From contig CM043962.1 in the NCBI GenBank assembly GCA_014529385.2, positions 35,805,598 to 35,863,597 of the forward strand: a DNA stretch of 58,000 nt, given 5' to 3'. Below, in pieces: positions 10,034-21,149 of this stretch; position 1 is the stretch's first letter; each line of letters opens with the position of its first letter. A program made the translations under genes and the position numbers. Source of the DNA: Adiantum capillus-veneris. Taxonomy: Eukaryota > Streptophyta > Polypodiopsida > Polypodiales > Pteridaceae. Below the pieces are notes generated by a model. It did not search any database. It had not been told where the DNA came from and saw only the letters and a program-made list of their open reading frames with translations.

Positions 10034-11379
10034 TCACAAAGGACCGCTCCATGGGTTGACACTTCTTGTACTCTCCTCTGCCATATGTGGTCTTGAAATA
10101 GTTCTTCTTGATGGTCCTGGATTATCAACAACATGACGCACATTCTCTTGCTCTTCATACTCATCTTCCATCATCACTGGATTTGGTTTATACCATGGTT
10201 CATGCTCACAAAATTTGACATCTCTACTGACATAAACTTGTCTTGTCGTAGGATCATAGCACTTGTAACCTTTCTTTTCAACTGGATAGCCCAAGAATAT
10301 ACACTTCACTGCCTTTGGCTCCATCTTCTTTCTTGCTTCATTTGGCACATGAACATAGCAAACACATCCAAAAACTTTCATGTAGGAAACTGTTGGCTTG
10401 ATCCCATAAAGTCTCTCATAAGGTGAAATTTCATGAATGGCAGCTGTTGGTGTTCGATTCATAATGTGTACTGCTGTATGAACTGATTCAGCCCAATATG
10501 TTAATGGCATATTCATCTCATTCATCATGGCTCTTGCAATCTCTGCTATGACTCTATTCTTTCTCTCAGCAACTCCATTTTGTTGTGGTGTGTATCTGCA
10601 AGTAATCTGTCTTCTTATGCCTTGTTCACGTAAGTAATCATCAAAACTATGTGACATGTACTCTCCCCCTCCATCTGTACGTAGGAATTTAATTTGACAA
10701 CCATTTTCTTTCTCAACCATAACTTTGAACTCCAAGAAAGCCTCAAATGCCTCTGACTTTGCCTTTAGAAAGGAAACCCATGTCATTCTGCTGTAATCAT
10801 CCGTAAATGTGATAAAATATCGATAACCATTTGGTGTAGCATGATCACAAGGTCCCAAATATCTGAATGAACAATTTCCAAAGGACTTTGGCTAATTCTT
10901 CCCCTCTTTGGAAATGGTAAACGAGATTGCTTTCCAAATTGACAAGCTTCACAAACATGATCAAAATTCAATCTGCCAAACTTTGGTAATACACGTACAA
11001 TTTGATTTGATTGCATATGCTTTAGTCTTCTAAAATTGACATGACCAATCCTCTTATGCCATAACTCTGCCCAATTATCTTGAGTAGCTGATTTGTTTGC
11101 ATACATACCACTGTGTAAACATGGATCTCTAGCTTCCAATGAGAACAAGCGACCTTTCTTTCTTCCACGTGCCAATATCTTGCCTGGTCTGCCTTTGTGA
11201 AACTCCTCTATGAAGCAACCATAATGATTAAAACGGGCTTGTAACCCTTGATCTGTCATTTGTCCAACTGATGCTAAATTCTTTGTGATTGAAGGCACAT
11301 ATAGAACATCTCCCAATGTGTTGTATGTCCCATATTTTTCTAGCAATGGAACTGAACCAACATGTGTAATCCGATGCAT
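10034..11379 (-). pseudogene. copia-1 integrase (broken)
   Basis: Integrase inserts the cDNA into the chromosome. On the minus strand, 11,379-10,783 covers the pre-integrase region with H-K-R-I-G-H-V-N and C-E-A-C-Q-F-G-K (HHCC zinc finger) and the first catalytic Asp in I-V-H-S-D-I. A frameshift near 10,850 follows. 10,858-10,034 then carries T-D-D-Y-S-R, the second Asp in L-R-T-D-G-G-G-E-Y and the catalytic Glu in N-G-V-A-E-R-K-N. The frame stops at TGA near 10,034. A low-complexity linker (10,033-9866) containing further stops connects it to RT. All three catalytic acids are visible. Confidence 0.88.
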
Positions 11380-12576
11380 AGTATCATCACCTGTAACGAC
11401 AAACTCATCCTCTTATAATTTCTCTTTTCTATCAAACCATTCATTATGATATGTCATATGATTTGTGGCACCACTATCTAAATACCAATCATCTGTATGA
11501 TGTGTCTCCACCATGCTTCCAACAACATGCTCCATAGGAAATAAATGTCCACTTGATCTATTGTCATATGTATTTTGATCATGAGGATTGTATCCAGCAA
11601 AGTTTCCTCCATGTCTGCCATAACCTCGGCCTCTTCCACCACGATCACGATTTTGATTTAGCCTTGTGTAACATTCTCTTTCAAAGTGACCATAAATGCC
11701 ACATCTGTTACAATATCCATCTCTTTGAGGATGTACAAATCATCCACCTCCACGTCCACGAGTTCGGGCTCTCCGCCTGCCTCTTTGGCTATAATCATTG
11801 TAACTTTGACTTTGTTGGTTTTGCGATTGACCTCTTCCAGCATTGTTTCCACGACCATAGTTTCCTCTTCCACCTCTATTGTTTCCACGACTTCTAGAGT
11901 AAAAAACCTGATCTCTGGAATTGTTATTTGATGTAGAAGGACCTGACTTGCCTAACTTCACCTCTTCTTGCAAACAAAGGTTTACTAACTCTTCAAAATC
12001 AGGCATGTGTCCTCGAACAGATATAGATGTATCCAATGACTTGTATTCCGGCCCCAAACCATTCAATGTCACTGAAACTAAGTCATCATCTGGAACTTCA
12101 ATATTAATGCTCGCAAGATCTTCCTGTATTTGTTTTATCTCTGTCACATAATCTGATATGGATCTATTTCCTCTCCATACACAATGTAACCTTTGCTTCA
12201 AGTGAACTTTTCGTGGTTCTGTATTGGAGCTATTCATTCTTGCTAGTATCTCCCATGCTTCCTTTGGAGATTGAGCCTTCTTCACATGTGGTATAAAGAA
12301 GTCACTAATGCATAGTGAAATCCAATGCATCACTTTCCTTGAATTCTCGATCCACTTCTTGTAAGCTTCTACTCCTGCTTGCCATGTTTTATGTGCTTCA
12401 ACATTCTCTCTATTTGGTTCCAAACCAACCTCAGGACACTCTTGTTCACTTGTAATATAATCCCATAAACCTTTGCCCATGATAAAGTTCTCCATGCTGT
12501 AAGATCATATGCTATAGTTCTCTCTGGTCAGCTTCTCTCCAACAATCTGTGTGACTTGAGTTAAACTTTTTGCCAT
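11380..12576 (-). pseudogene. copia-1 gag and protease (broken)
   Basis: Gag forms the particle and packages RNA; protease matures the polyprotein. Start chosen at the minus-strand ATG 12,576-12,574 because 23 gag-like codons follow it before an in-frame TGA (12,507-12,505), probably a mutated Trp. The frame then runs open to an Arg/Gly-rich tail near 11,740. A frameshift there separates the tail from a CCHC knuckle (C-N-R-C-G-I-Y-G-H-F-E-R-E-C, about 11,720-11,675). Protease motif W-Y-L-D-S-G-A-T is at about 11,500-11,477, with the catalytic Asp intact. A TAA near 11,414 ends this frame. Confidence 0.88.
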
Positions 12577-13450
12577 CTTCACTCTCTCAATTTCTTGCAA
12601 AGTATTTTGACAAAATTTCGGCAGAGTTTCCTTTGTATTTGGACAATATCTCAAGTGACAATCTCAACCAAAGTACTCATAAACACTGACAAAAAATCTC
12701 TCACTGCCAAGGGAAAATCCACTGACTCACTTTGCCACAGACCGACTCAGTACTATGCATAAATACTCTAAAACAATGTCCACATGGACCTGTATGCAAA
12801 TGCAATCCATATGCTGTCCTGTACCACATATCCATACATCCACCTTCTTCCCATAGTCGTAAACGACATATGAGGTCTTTCGTGGGGCCAGTCGGGGGTT
12901 CGCTCCAGTACCTAATCCACCTTGCCAAGGTACCAAAGCTCCCAAGGCAAGGCTTCAAAAAACCTCACTCGACCCTCACAAAGGCTGAAGTTTTCCAAAA
13001 TACATTGACCGCATATCCATACATAACCACAAAGTACTCAATCTGACAATATAACCGCCTCAACTTCTTCCCACAACCTTTCTTACATAGGCGACTGTCC
13101 ATAATGGACCCACAACAACCAAACATAATCTTCAATAACACAATATCATGATGAAAAAGCTCTATGTTGCTCTCCAAAACCTGTGTAAATGCTGAATTCT
13201 TCACCTGTAACCTGTAAATCTACTGCCGAGTGCAAAACTGGACATCTCCTATGCTTGTGTGAGCTGGCTGTTTGCTGCAAAAAATTGTAGATTTTGGCAA
13301 ATTTGAGTATGCCTATGCGTCCGAAATGCCCAAAAACATAAAGATAGACTCCTAGATCACTGTATTCCGAGTTCGGGTGAGGGAGTTATGACCAAAAAAC
13401 CTCTCTTTTTTACTGTTTTCCAGAGCTGCGGAAACCTATGTATTGACTGT
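12577..13450 (-). other. copia-1 leader, truncated at its 5' end
   Basis: About 870 bp of noncoding leader lies upstream of gag on the minus strand. It holds a 20-nt motif (GGAAACTCTGCCGAAATTTT, within 12,611-12,636) ending about 35 nt before the gag ATG, which recurs in the copia-2 leader. No initiator-tRNA primer-binding site and no LTR were found. The far end merges into LINE-1 sequence near 13,440-13,453. Confidence 0.6.
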
Positions 13451-14843
13451 AGCTCCTCCCCTTCCAAACCCGGATTAGAGTGATTAATGCTTTTATGATA
13501 CCGTATAATGCTTTCCTCAGCCCCGTGCTTAAGATGGCTAAGTGTAACTGGTAAGAATTCAAAAAACCTGTGAAAAGGTTTCTTTGGAAGAACAACACAA
13601 AAAACTCTCGGCCATGGTAGTGGGTTAGATGGGAGGTAGATGCTCGCCCGGTAGACCAAGGAGGGATCGGCATTCTCAACCCTGTATCCCATGTTGAGGC
13701 CCTATGTGCCCAATGTATGGTCTCATTGGCTAAACAAGACCAAGATTGGGCTATCATGACCAAGGAAATGCTTGATGTAATAAAACTGGGATCAAAAGGG
13801 GGAAAGTGGAAGGGGGTTGTGGTGCACAACAAACTTCTCGCCCCGAAGTGGTCTTATCTTAGATCTGGTGGACTCTCAAGGGAACTGATGAGGTTTTGGA
13901 ATGGGGGGAAGCAACGAGATACTCTAAGAACTCCATTTTGCAATGGTCCCCTTTGCTCTCTAAAATATTGGGACCGCCGCAAAGCCCTTATTGAATAGAA
14001 ATGGCCAAGAATGTGAATAATAAGGGGCTCGTTCGACTAGAGCAATTCTGGGATGGCAACAGTAAGTGCTGGAAAACTGCTGACTCTTTAGCCATCCAAT
14101 TTCAAATGAATGGCTTTGAGATCTTACTAGTCTACAGGGTGATGAAAGAGCTTGATAAGGTGGTGATGCCAAATTGTGAATCCAACTTTGAATGGGACAC
14201 TTGGAGATGGCCGGGGAGTAGCCTCTTTTAAAAACCACATTCTAAAGGCATTTACCATGCATTAATGAACGAGGCTAATTGGTGTAGCCCCCTCAACAAG
14301 TTATGGAAGAGGCATTGGACGGGAAAACGGTGGGAGAGAGTCATGGAGAACATCTGGAAGCCAAGGTGGCCTCAGTATATGAAGATATTTATGTGGAAAG
14401 TGATGTGGGGTGCTCTACCGACAGTCGTAAAGATTCAAGAAAGAGGAATCGGGTCCGATCGTTGCTTGGGGTGCAGAATAGCTAGTGAAGACCTAGCCCA
14501 CCTTTTCATGGGATGCCAGGAAATCAGTGGCATGGCTGGGAAAATATGCAAATGGATTCAAAGGACATGGCAAATTAAGTTTTTTAAGACTAATTAGTTC
14601 TTTGGTAGTAACAGGTTGGGAAGTCCTACTCTTCTTGTTTGCACTCAAATAATCAGGTACTACTTCTTTCACCAGATTTGGCAAGCAAGGAACTGCTGTG
14701 TGTTTGAGGGAGATCCTGGCTGTGGCGAGCTTTTGTGAAATTATACAAGAGAGCAAAGTGACGATCCACATGATCGGAGGCAAACAAGCATCAGAGGACT
14801 GGTCTAGAACAATACATGTCATGATGACATCTTGTAATAAGTA
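13450..14843 (+). pseudogene. LINE-1 ORF2, C-terminal part (broken)
   Basis: This is the region after the RT core. It aligns with LINE-2 (37,780-39,198) and LINE-3 throughout, for example S-L-A-K-Q-D-Q-D-W-A, W-R-W-P-G-S-S and W-K-V-M-W-G-A-L-P. A zinc-binding signature of plant LINE ORF2 (C-L-G-C ... E-D-L-A-H-L-F-M-G-C) lies at about 14,461-14,515. Stops interrupt the frame near 13,998, 14,229 and 14,595, and frameshifts occur as well. The RT catalytic core that should precede it is deleted together with the copia-1 5' end. Confidence 0.85.
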
Positions 14844-14959
14844 AAGCCTAGGAGTAGTTGTGGTTTCTCTAGCAAGCAGAAAACTTGTAATCCTTTGACC
14901 CTCAAGGCTCGGTCTGAGCTCGAGGTTGGTGTATATTTCTTATGTTCTTAATACTATCC

Positions 14960-14975
14960 ACTCACAATTGTGAGT
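14960..14975 (+). other. 3'-terminal palindrome of the LINE (LINE-1 copy)
   Basis: ACTCACAATTGTGAGT is a perfect 16-bp palindrome a few bases before the A-rich tail. It is identical in LINE-3 and has one central change in LINE-2. Many LINE RTs recognise a 3' UTR stem-loop of their own RNA, so this may be that structure; this is inference. Confidence 0.6.
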
Positions 14976-14991
14976 TTTGCAAAAAGAAAAA

Positions 14992-15010
14992 AGAATGCTA
15001 AAGTGAAGCT
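14992..15010. repeat. Target-site duplication, right copy (LINE-1)
   Basis: This repeats 5458-5476 exactly, directly after the A-rich tail. A third copy of AGAATGCTAAAGTGAAGCTT begins near 15,084. It belongs to a local ~85-bp tandem duplication of the flank (about 14,992-15,076 and 15,084-15,150), not to the LINE insertion. Confidence 0.88.
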
Positions 15011-16200
15011 TCAATTCACCTTGCATAATTTTTAGTAAATTTTACACACACACACATATGTTTTTTTTCATTCTATTGTTTTAGAATGCTAAAGTGAAGC
15101 TTCACCTTGCATAATTCTAATAAATTCTATACACACACACACACATATATTAATTAGTTCTTTTTATTTCACATTTCATCTCAGAACTTCACATGGCTTT
15201 ACATTTCTTGCATTTTATAGCTTGATTCCGGTCAGTGTTAACGTTTGAAAAAGTTTATTTTATTAAGCGGCCGTTGATCGAGTTTTCTCCTCACAAAGAA
15301 GAAAACAGGAAATACTAGCATAAATTTTGAGATTTGCAAAATTTTTGGACGACTTTCTCACATATTTCATCGGTCTTTCTTTCGTTTACCATGGTTTGCA
15401 GCTAGCTAGTCTCGATTTGCAATCGGCTCAAGACTAAGCCGAGGCAATCCTTTCCCAAACACTGATAACAGTTTAATTCAACCTAACAATTTTATCACTT
15501 TCTTATTGTTTTTGAAAGCCGTCATGACCCTTTCACTTGTTTTTAAACATGTATTGTCACAATGCAATATTATGTTTTTTTTAAAAGTGTGTAACAATAA
15601 ACTATTTACATTACAATATATATTTCAAAGGCATAAAAAAATAATGTCTGACACAAAACTCAATGCCCCTCTTTAAAACAGAGGTACACAAATGTCAACA
15701 CCCTCTTACAAGGCCCTATCAAAATTAATTTAAAATTATCATTAGCTTGTCATGTGGCATTAGTCGACAAGCTTTCTCCAATGGTCCAGATTTGCACTCA
15801 CAAATCCACCCTTCACTGAGGACTCCTTATGTAGTCCAAAAATGCCGGTTGAGGGCAAGTGCAAAAGGAGAAATTCCGCCCCAAAATAGAGGAAAATAGT
15901 GTAAAACAACAAAAAATAACCTAATTTTTACATTTTCCTCTTGGCAAATTCAAGAAGAGGACTTTTGTATGTTTGGGAAATGGTTTTTCCCTAACACTGC
16001 CCCTAGGTCATATAGCTGCCCTAATGCTAAGGGCTTGTGTTCCCCACAACTCGTCCCACTCCCCTGAACGACATTTAGGCCCAATGCCCAATCTCCCTCC
16101 CCCAAAATAAAACACGCAGACGTGATAGATTATATTGTTGGAGGTTACCCCTATTTTGAATAGAACTTACAACCTTCTCAAAACAAACAAAAAACTAATC
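15011..16200. other. Unassigned stretch with local duplication and short (AC)n runs
   Basis: After the duplicated flank (to about 15,150, with ACACAC and ATAT runs) no coding domain or terminus is seen. AT-rich, stop-rich in all frames. I find no tRNA-like fold or transposon end by eye. Confidence 0.4.
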
Positions 16201-17060
16201 ATGCTGTTGTTGCAATTTTTTATGCATCATCATTGCCATTGCCTTGTAAGATAGAGAGAGATAGTGAGAAATGAAATGATATATTAACGTCTTCAAAAGG
16301 GCAAATTGACCTATGAGACAAAAGAGTTTATAAACGATGAAACTCATAAAATGTCTTTGTAAAAGACTGACATAATAAAACTGACAAACTGAAAAACCAA
16401 AACCATGAAACTGAACTGAGCTAAACTGAAATGGAACAAGAAGGAATGGGATGAAATGAAATGAGATGAAAGGCTGAGATGTTGGGATCAAGATCCTATC
16501 TTATGATATCCTGCATCGGTCTTTGGTGGAGCTCATGAATGTCCTCCTCAATGAGTACTTTGAATGGGCGTTTCCCATGTCTCGCCAGAATAGTCCGGAC
16601 CCTCTGATGCAGCTTACACCGATGTCTCAATGACCCTCGCAATCGTGGGCATCTGGATCTCCCAAGTTGAGTGGCCCTACCAGTCAGTGTACCTTTGGTA
16701 CAGGTGGACTTTGAAGTCTGCTGTGATGCCTGCTCATCTGAATGTCGCGCATGTAGTCTGAGAAAATCAGTGATCTCCCTATGTGAGTGTCTCCTACTGT
16801 CTCGTCTCCTCAAGATGCTCTCCCTGTGTTTGCGCAACTCTAATAAATATAGCCCAAGGCATCTCTGATCTGATATCTCATAACTTTGGGCAATGGTCCA
16901 GACCCCTCTCTGAATAGACAGTGGAAACGTCCTTGTATCTCATGGTAGATTGGGCAGTGATAGATGTGATGTAACTTTGTCTCTGGCTCTATATGGTGAC
17001 ACATATGACAATTTAGTTGGCCAGACGTAACAGGTGAGTGGACAATAGTGCAACAAAGAT
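16201..17060 (-). pseudogene. Possible coding remnant with a zinc-binding C-x2-C...H...C motif
   Basis: On the minus strand, near 17,015-16,930, one frame reads C-H-M-C-H-H-I followed by H-H-I-Y-H-C-P-I-Y-H-E-I. This resembles the C-x2-C...H...C-P-x-Y zinc-binding tail of some reverse transcriptases. A 113-codon Arg/His-rich frame (16,837-16,496) lies downstream in another frame. No catalytic domain is recognisable, so the assignment stays tentative. It may be a decayed retroelement end, or unrelated sequence. Confidence 0.25.
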
Positions 17061-17379
17061 AGTAATGTAGATGATGGCATGAGTTAGCTGTAATCCAATG
17101 AGCGTTCCTCTAGAGACCCAACAATATAGTTTTTAGACGCTTCCCAAAAAAATTGAAACTGGACTAAAACAACTGAGTGCACCAGCTGTGGCAAAGTTTC
17201 AAGATGCTCAAAGTAGGACTCCAAAATTAAAAGGTGAACTTTTGAAAAATGACTTAATAAATGCATTGAATGATAAAAGTGTCTTGTGATTGAACGCCTA
17301 CTACTGAGGAGATGAATAAAGTCAAAACAATAGAATGGAAGTAAATAATGGATATGCAACATCTAAAATTCATCAATGC
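17061..17379. other. Unassigned stretch
   Basis: The 92-codon open frame on the minus strand (17,362-17,084) shows no family signature. Nothing else is recognised. Confidence 0.3.
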
Positions 17380-17817
17380 CAACACCGTCAAGGTAAGCAT
17401 GTAGGTGCTTCCAGATTATGGAGTACTTATACTAGAAGGAAAGGTTACTCTTTCACAACTTGTTGTACTTTGTTTGCAATGCCAATTTGATGTAGAATAC
17501 TATGCTCCATTAGAAGTGTTGAGCCACATATGAGGTGAAAGATTTCGATCACAAAGCCTCTAAACTAGACAGTCAACTAGAGCCACTGGAGGGACATTGA
17601 CCTCTTGAAGGCCTAGGGAACTTCCTTTTAGATCCTCCCTGCGACCTCCCTTTATATAGGCTTTTGGGCTCCTAGCCATAGCCCTAGGATCCGCGTTCCA
17701 CATACTGTTCAGGCCCATGGCCTAGGTCTGTGACCTCCTAGATGTGGCTTGTAGCCCGTATGCCCTTGGCCTAGGCGCATAGCCTTAGTACCTGTGTTTT
17801 GACATTACTTTGCAACA
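17380..17817 (-). mobile_element. Candidate solo or truncated LTR, minus strand
   Basis: On the minus strand a purine-rich GCCAAGCGGAGAAT is followed by TGTTGCAAAGTAATG (LTR-like start at about 17,817). About 160 bp further on is CCTATATAAAGGGAGG (17,660-17,645), a strong TATA box in the place an LTR promoter would occupy. The far end is unclear; a CA near 17,380 is only a guess. No RNase H sequence precedes it and no second copy exists in the window. Confidence 0.4.
17645..17660 (-). promoter_or_regulatory. TATA box of the candidate LTR
   Basis: CCTATATAAAGGGAGG on the minus strand is a close match to a plant TATA element and sits inside the candidate LTR at about 17,380-17,817. Confidence 0.4.
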
Positions 17818-18361
17818 ATTCTCCGCTTGGCAAAAGTCACTCTAAAATCTTTAGCCAGATAATAGTCAAAGAGCAACTGCAACTTCGAGGTGAAAGAAAC
17901 TAAACTTCAAAATTGCAAGCCGCTCGAAACCTAAATGTTAATTTTGGAACTTCGAAAATGCAATCTTGTTGTAACTCAAAGGAAACTTGCTTGGGTTTGA
18001 GATTCAAGAGTATACTTTGAAATTCTGAGATTCAAACCATTGGTATTTTTGAAACACTGCAAAGAACAGTCCTTCGAATTGTTCAAAGAAGGTGATGCCC
18101 TTCGGGGTGAATCTCTACTTGGGGGCTGCGCAATGGAGGGCTCTTTGGGCTGCCCCTGCTCATGGGAAAACCTCGCTGACAACGTTGACCACCCAATAGG
18201 GTTTTTGGAATCTTATAATGTGAAACAAGAGGGTTATGGAAGATTGGCAGCACACAATAACAACATGCAAGGTAAATCCATTCAAGGGGCCCTGTAGAGT
18301 CTAAATTAGGTGGCATTGTGTCATAATAATCAATATCTAATTCTCCTAAATGATTTTCTCA
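17818..18361. other. Unassigned stretch before gypsy-1
   Basis: No coding domain is recognised. The 85-codon frame at 18,040-18,297 has no family signature. The five bases before the LTR are TCTCA and do not match the five after the 3' LTR (CATTG). Confidence 0.35.
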
Positions 18362-19914
18362 TGTTAAACTGATCATTTAATATGGGGAAGTGCCAGGGGA
18401 GAAAAAGCTAGCATATTGGTTAAGCTAGCAGACCGGCCGCAGTAGGGATCCAAAGGAGGGAAAATAGGGATCCAAAGGGGGAGTCATCTACAAAAGATCC
18501 ATGTGCAACAACGGGCTTAAAAGACCCTAAGGTTCAGCCCATTAAGACTTCCAAAATGCTAAGGTTCCAAAATTCAAAGGTTGTGTCCAAAGGTCAAGCA
18601 TGGGGGGAATTGGATGCTTTGTGTGTGTCCCAAAAGTCTTTACAAATCCCTACATAGGAGGGGGCAAGCCTTGGGAGTAGGGGATGAGAGAGAAACTCAC
18701 ACACACACACACACACACACAAGCTCCCTTTACACAAAGGGAATGAGGGACACATGTCAGCTCCCTAGCCCAGATGCCCACAAGCTGTACCCAATTCCTA
18801 TTGGATGGCCTTGGAGGTGGACCAATGAGAATTAGGCTAGAGTAAATCTAGTTTAATTCATTTAAAAACACTTAATAAAAGAGCCAATGAGAATTAAGCT
18901 CTCTAGAAGACTATTGGACATTATCCCAAGGGGTCCAATGAGCATTCAACAGCCCAATGGCTTGCCTGATTCCTATTGGCCAGGACGCAAAGGGGTCCAA
19001 TGAGAGTTTAGTTGCATTTATTAATTACATAAAGATCTCACAAAAGGGGAAAGGGGGACACATGTCAGAAGGCTATCACTTATACTGCTTAATTATCATT
19101 GGCTAGCCCTAGGGAGGTCCAATGAGAGTGGAGCATGAGCAAATAGAAAGAGGGGTCGACCAAGAGAGGGAGGGGGCTGATTTTTGCAAGGCATTATCAC
19201 AAACACACTCACATAATCTCATGTGCGAAGTAAAGAAGACTCTCTCTCCTTCTCAAGATTTAATGGAAAGCTTACCACCTACTCCAAGCTTGTGAGAAGG
19301 GAGGCCTACACCAACAACTCTTGGCCTTGTGATGCAAATCCAACCAAGAGCCAAGCTTCAATGCATGCTCATCTCCTCTACAATGCTAATTAGTAAGCTA
19401 AGCTATGCTAATATGAGTGATTATGTGAGGAGATGTACATATTTCTCGTAAGACTACTCCTTATTCCTCTCAATCTACTCTCATACCCCGCTAGCTCTCA
19501 CCATCTTCAAAGGTGTGTGAGGTCTTGGGTCTGAGACCGAAGAGAATTGATGTTGTGTTTGATAAGTGTTTTGCTTAGTGCATGAAGCTTTCATCTTCAT
19601 TGCACTAGCTAGTCTTGAAGGAATACAGAGAATTGTATTGTACAAGTCTCTCTTGATGGGAGAAACCATAATACAAATCCTTTTGGAGGGGGCACGGTCT
19701 CCATGTAAATCCGGTCCTCAACTGTTGTCAATAGCTTAATTTCTCTTTTTTTTGAAAGTATTGTTCATGCTATCTAACTAGGTGTTATGTTTTTTGTTTC
19801 TCTCTCCACCCAAGCACTCTTGTAATTCTCATTAGGAATCTATTCTAATGAAATGCCCACTATGTTCATGCTAATTTCCGCCACACACAAGTTTTTAGGC
19901 CATTAAATGTTACA
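18362..19914 (+). mobile_element. 5' LTR of gypsy-1
   Basis: Starts TGTTAAACTG and ends AAATGTTACA, 1553 bp, closely matching 29,588-31,164 with scattered substitutions. It contains an (AC)~12 run at 18,698-18,721, against about 24 repeats in the 3' LTR. Several CCAATGAGAATTA-like motifs recur inside it (about 18,824, 18,885, 18,940, 19,110), possible CCAAT-type promoter elements. Confidence 0.92.
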
Positions 19915-19915
19915 T

Positions 19916-19927
19916 TGGTATCAGAGC
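19916..19927 (+). promoter_or_regulatory. Primer-binding site of gypsy-1
   Basis: TGGTATCAGAGC lies one base after the LTR and is complementary to the 3' end of plant initiator-Met tRNA. This is the site where minus-strand DNA synthesis is primed. Confidence 0.92.
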
Positions 19928-20318
19928 ACAAGGTTTCTCTTTTCTTGCTCAAGAAGGGAGGTCCTCAAGGTAGCTATAAATGGTTGGTATTATTAATTGC
20001 CTGTGAGTAAGTAGAATAGGGATTTTTCAGCCTTGTAGTGCGCCTGCCTTCATGCAGCTAACATGGCATCACCGTCGAGAGCTATGGTCTTAATAGTGGA
20101 GTCCTACGGGGCTTGCCTACGGCTTAACCACTATTGAGCTATTAGAATCCTGACAGGAGCCTGTGCTGTTTTGGTGTTGAACGACCCTCTCTTCTATTCC
20201 TTGCAATTAATGGTATTCGAGCCACAGGTACAATAGCTTGAGTGCTTTTTCTAAAGGGATAAAGAGGAGTAGCAACTAGGGCTTGAAGTGCCAAAGTTTA
20301 CACCTAAAAGTTGTTAGA

Positions 20319-20603
20319 ATGGCTGACGATAGTAAAGAGAGTGAAATTAATGTTGATATCTTTGATTTTGCTAATGAGCAAGTTACTAATGATGCCCCGA
20401 TGCTTGTTAACTATCTTGTTTCTAGGCTTCAACAAGACATGGGCAATCCATCTCTCCAAAGTGAAGTGCAATGACAGCTCCGTGCTCATGGGATTCTCCA
20501 AGGTCACCACCATTACAAGAGAACACCTAGGAAGCCTCTTTGTGAGACTTCCAAAAGAGGTCTCTCTCTGATTCGGAAAGAAGAAGAGAATCCAAATAGG
20601 GGC
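20319..20603 (+). pseudogene. gypsy-1 gag, N-terminal fragment
   Basis: The ATG at 20,319 begins a frame whose first residues (M-A-D-D-S-K-E-S) and following block (N-D-A-P-M-L-V-N-Y-L-V) match the gag start of gypsy-3 (57,078 on the minus strand). It stops at TGA 20,472-20,474 where gypsy-3 reads on. Frameshifted homology continues to about 20,600, where it meets the inverted RNase H block. The capsid and nucleocapsid regions seen in gypsy-3 are absent. Confidence 0.8.
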
Positions 20604-20942
20604 TCAAGGAGTCCCCAATAAATAGTTCTTCCATGATTTTAAGGCATGTAGAACTGCAAGGAGTTCCCTTTCATATATGCATAGAGCTTGCTCAACAGGG
20701 TCGAGCCTTCGACTTTCATAGCCTATGGAGTGCCCTTCTTGAATCAAAACAGCTCCAAGGCAATCACCACAAGCATCCCATTGGACCTCAAATGGTTTTG
20801 AGAGATCCGGTAATGTAAGCTTTTCGAAATAATTGTTCTCCTTAGCAGACCATGTATACCTAATGCTTTTCTTTGTTAGGTCATGTAATGGTCCCGCAAT
20901 TTGTGAGAACTTTTCTATGAAGCGTCTATAGTATGCACACAT
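20604..20942 (-). pseudogene. gypsy-1 RNase H, first part (inverted, left of copia-2)
   Basis: The minus strand reads Y-Y-R-R-F-I-E-K-F-S (connection region), F-E-V-Q-W-D-A-C-G-D-C-L-G-A-V-L, Y-E-R-E-L-L-A-V-L-H-A-L-K-S-W and N-Y-L-L-G-T-P, the typical Ty3/gypsy RNase H order. It breaks off at 20,604 right after Y-L-L-G-T-P. The rest of the domain resumes on the plus strand at 27,620 with R-T-D-H-Q-S. On the other side copia-2 separates it from the RT at 26,469. Confidence 0.9.
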
Positions 20943-21135
20943 TGTTGGGGTATAAAGCCCAATGTGGTCGCCCAGGTAAGTGGGCGGGCCGCCAGGTATG
21001 TACACATATTCTTTTGTAAAAACCTAATAAGAACTCACTATGCTCTACACATTACAGAAGAGCGAGTTCACCATATCGTCGTGCTCTTCTTCTCGCACTC
21101 TCTCTCGCGTCGCACATTCCGCTCGTACTCCTTCA
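20943..21135 (+). mobile_element. 5' LTR of copia-2
   Basis: TGTTGGGG...CTCCTTCA, 193 bp, with TATAAAGCCC close to its start as a possible TATA element. Nearly identical to 26,277-26,468. Confidence 0.95.
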
Positions 21136-21137
21136 AC

Positions 21138-21149
21138 TGGTATCAGAGC
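21138..21149 (+). promoter_or_regulatory. Primer-binding site of copia-2
   Basis: TGGTATCAGAGC, two bases after the LTR, complementary to the 3' end of initiator-Met tRNA. Confidence 0.93.

Larger units (their letters stand above)
7955..13450 (-). mobile_element. copia-1: Ty1/copia retrotransposon nested in LINE-1, 5' LTR missing
   Basis: On the minus strand the order is leader (13,450-12,577), gag, protease, integrase, RT, RNase H, polypurine tract and 3' LTR, which is the copia order. The 5' LTR and primer-binding site are absent: leader-like sequence meets LINE sequence near 13,450. The matching stretch of LINE (RT core, present in LINE-2 at about 37,300-37,780) is missing as well. One deletion spanning the copia 5' end and neighbouring LINE explains both losses. 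Several stops and frameshifts make it non-autonomous. Confidence 0.88.
5477..14991 (+). mobile_element. LINE-1: 5'-truncated L1-type LINE, split by copia-1
   Basis: Between the 19-bp target-site duplications lie, in order, an ORF1 remnant with a zinc knuckle, ORF2 endonuclease, the start of the RT domain, the inserted copia-1 (7955 to about 13,450), the ORF2 C-terminal zinc-binding region, a 3' UTR ending in a palindrome, and an A-rich tail. The element begins inside ORF1, so it was 5'-truncated on insertion. Its RT core is absent. LINE-2 (35,820-39,435) is the best internal reference for the missing and damaged parts. Confidence 0.9.

Noticed and set aside
19916-21149. tRNA genes at the initiator-tRNA-like sequences
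   Set aside because: Only the 12-nt complement of the tRNA 3' end is present, directly after LTRs; these are primer-binding sites.
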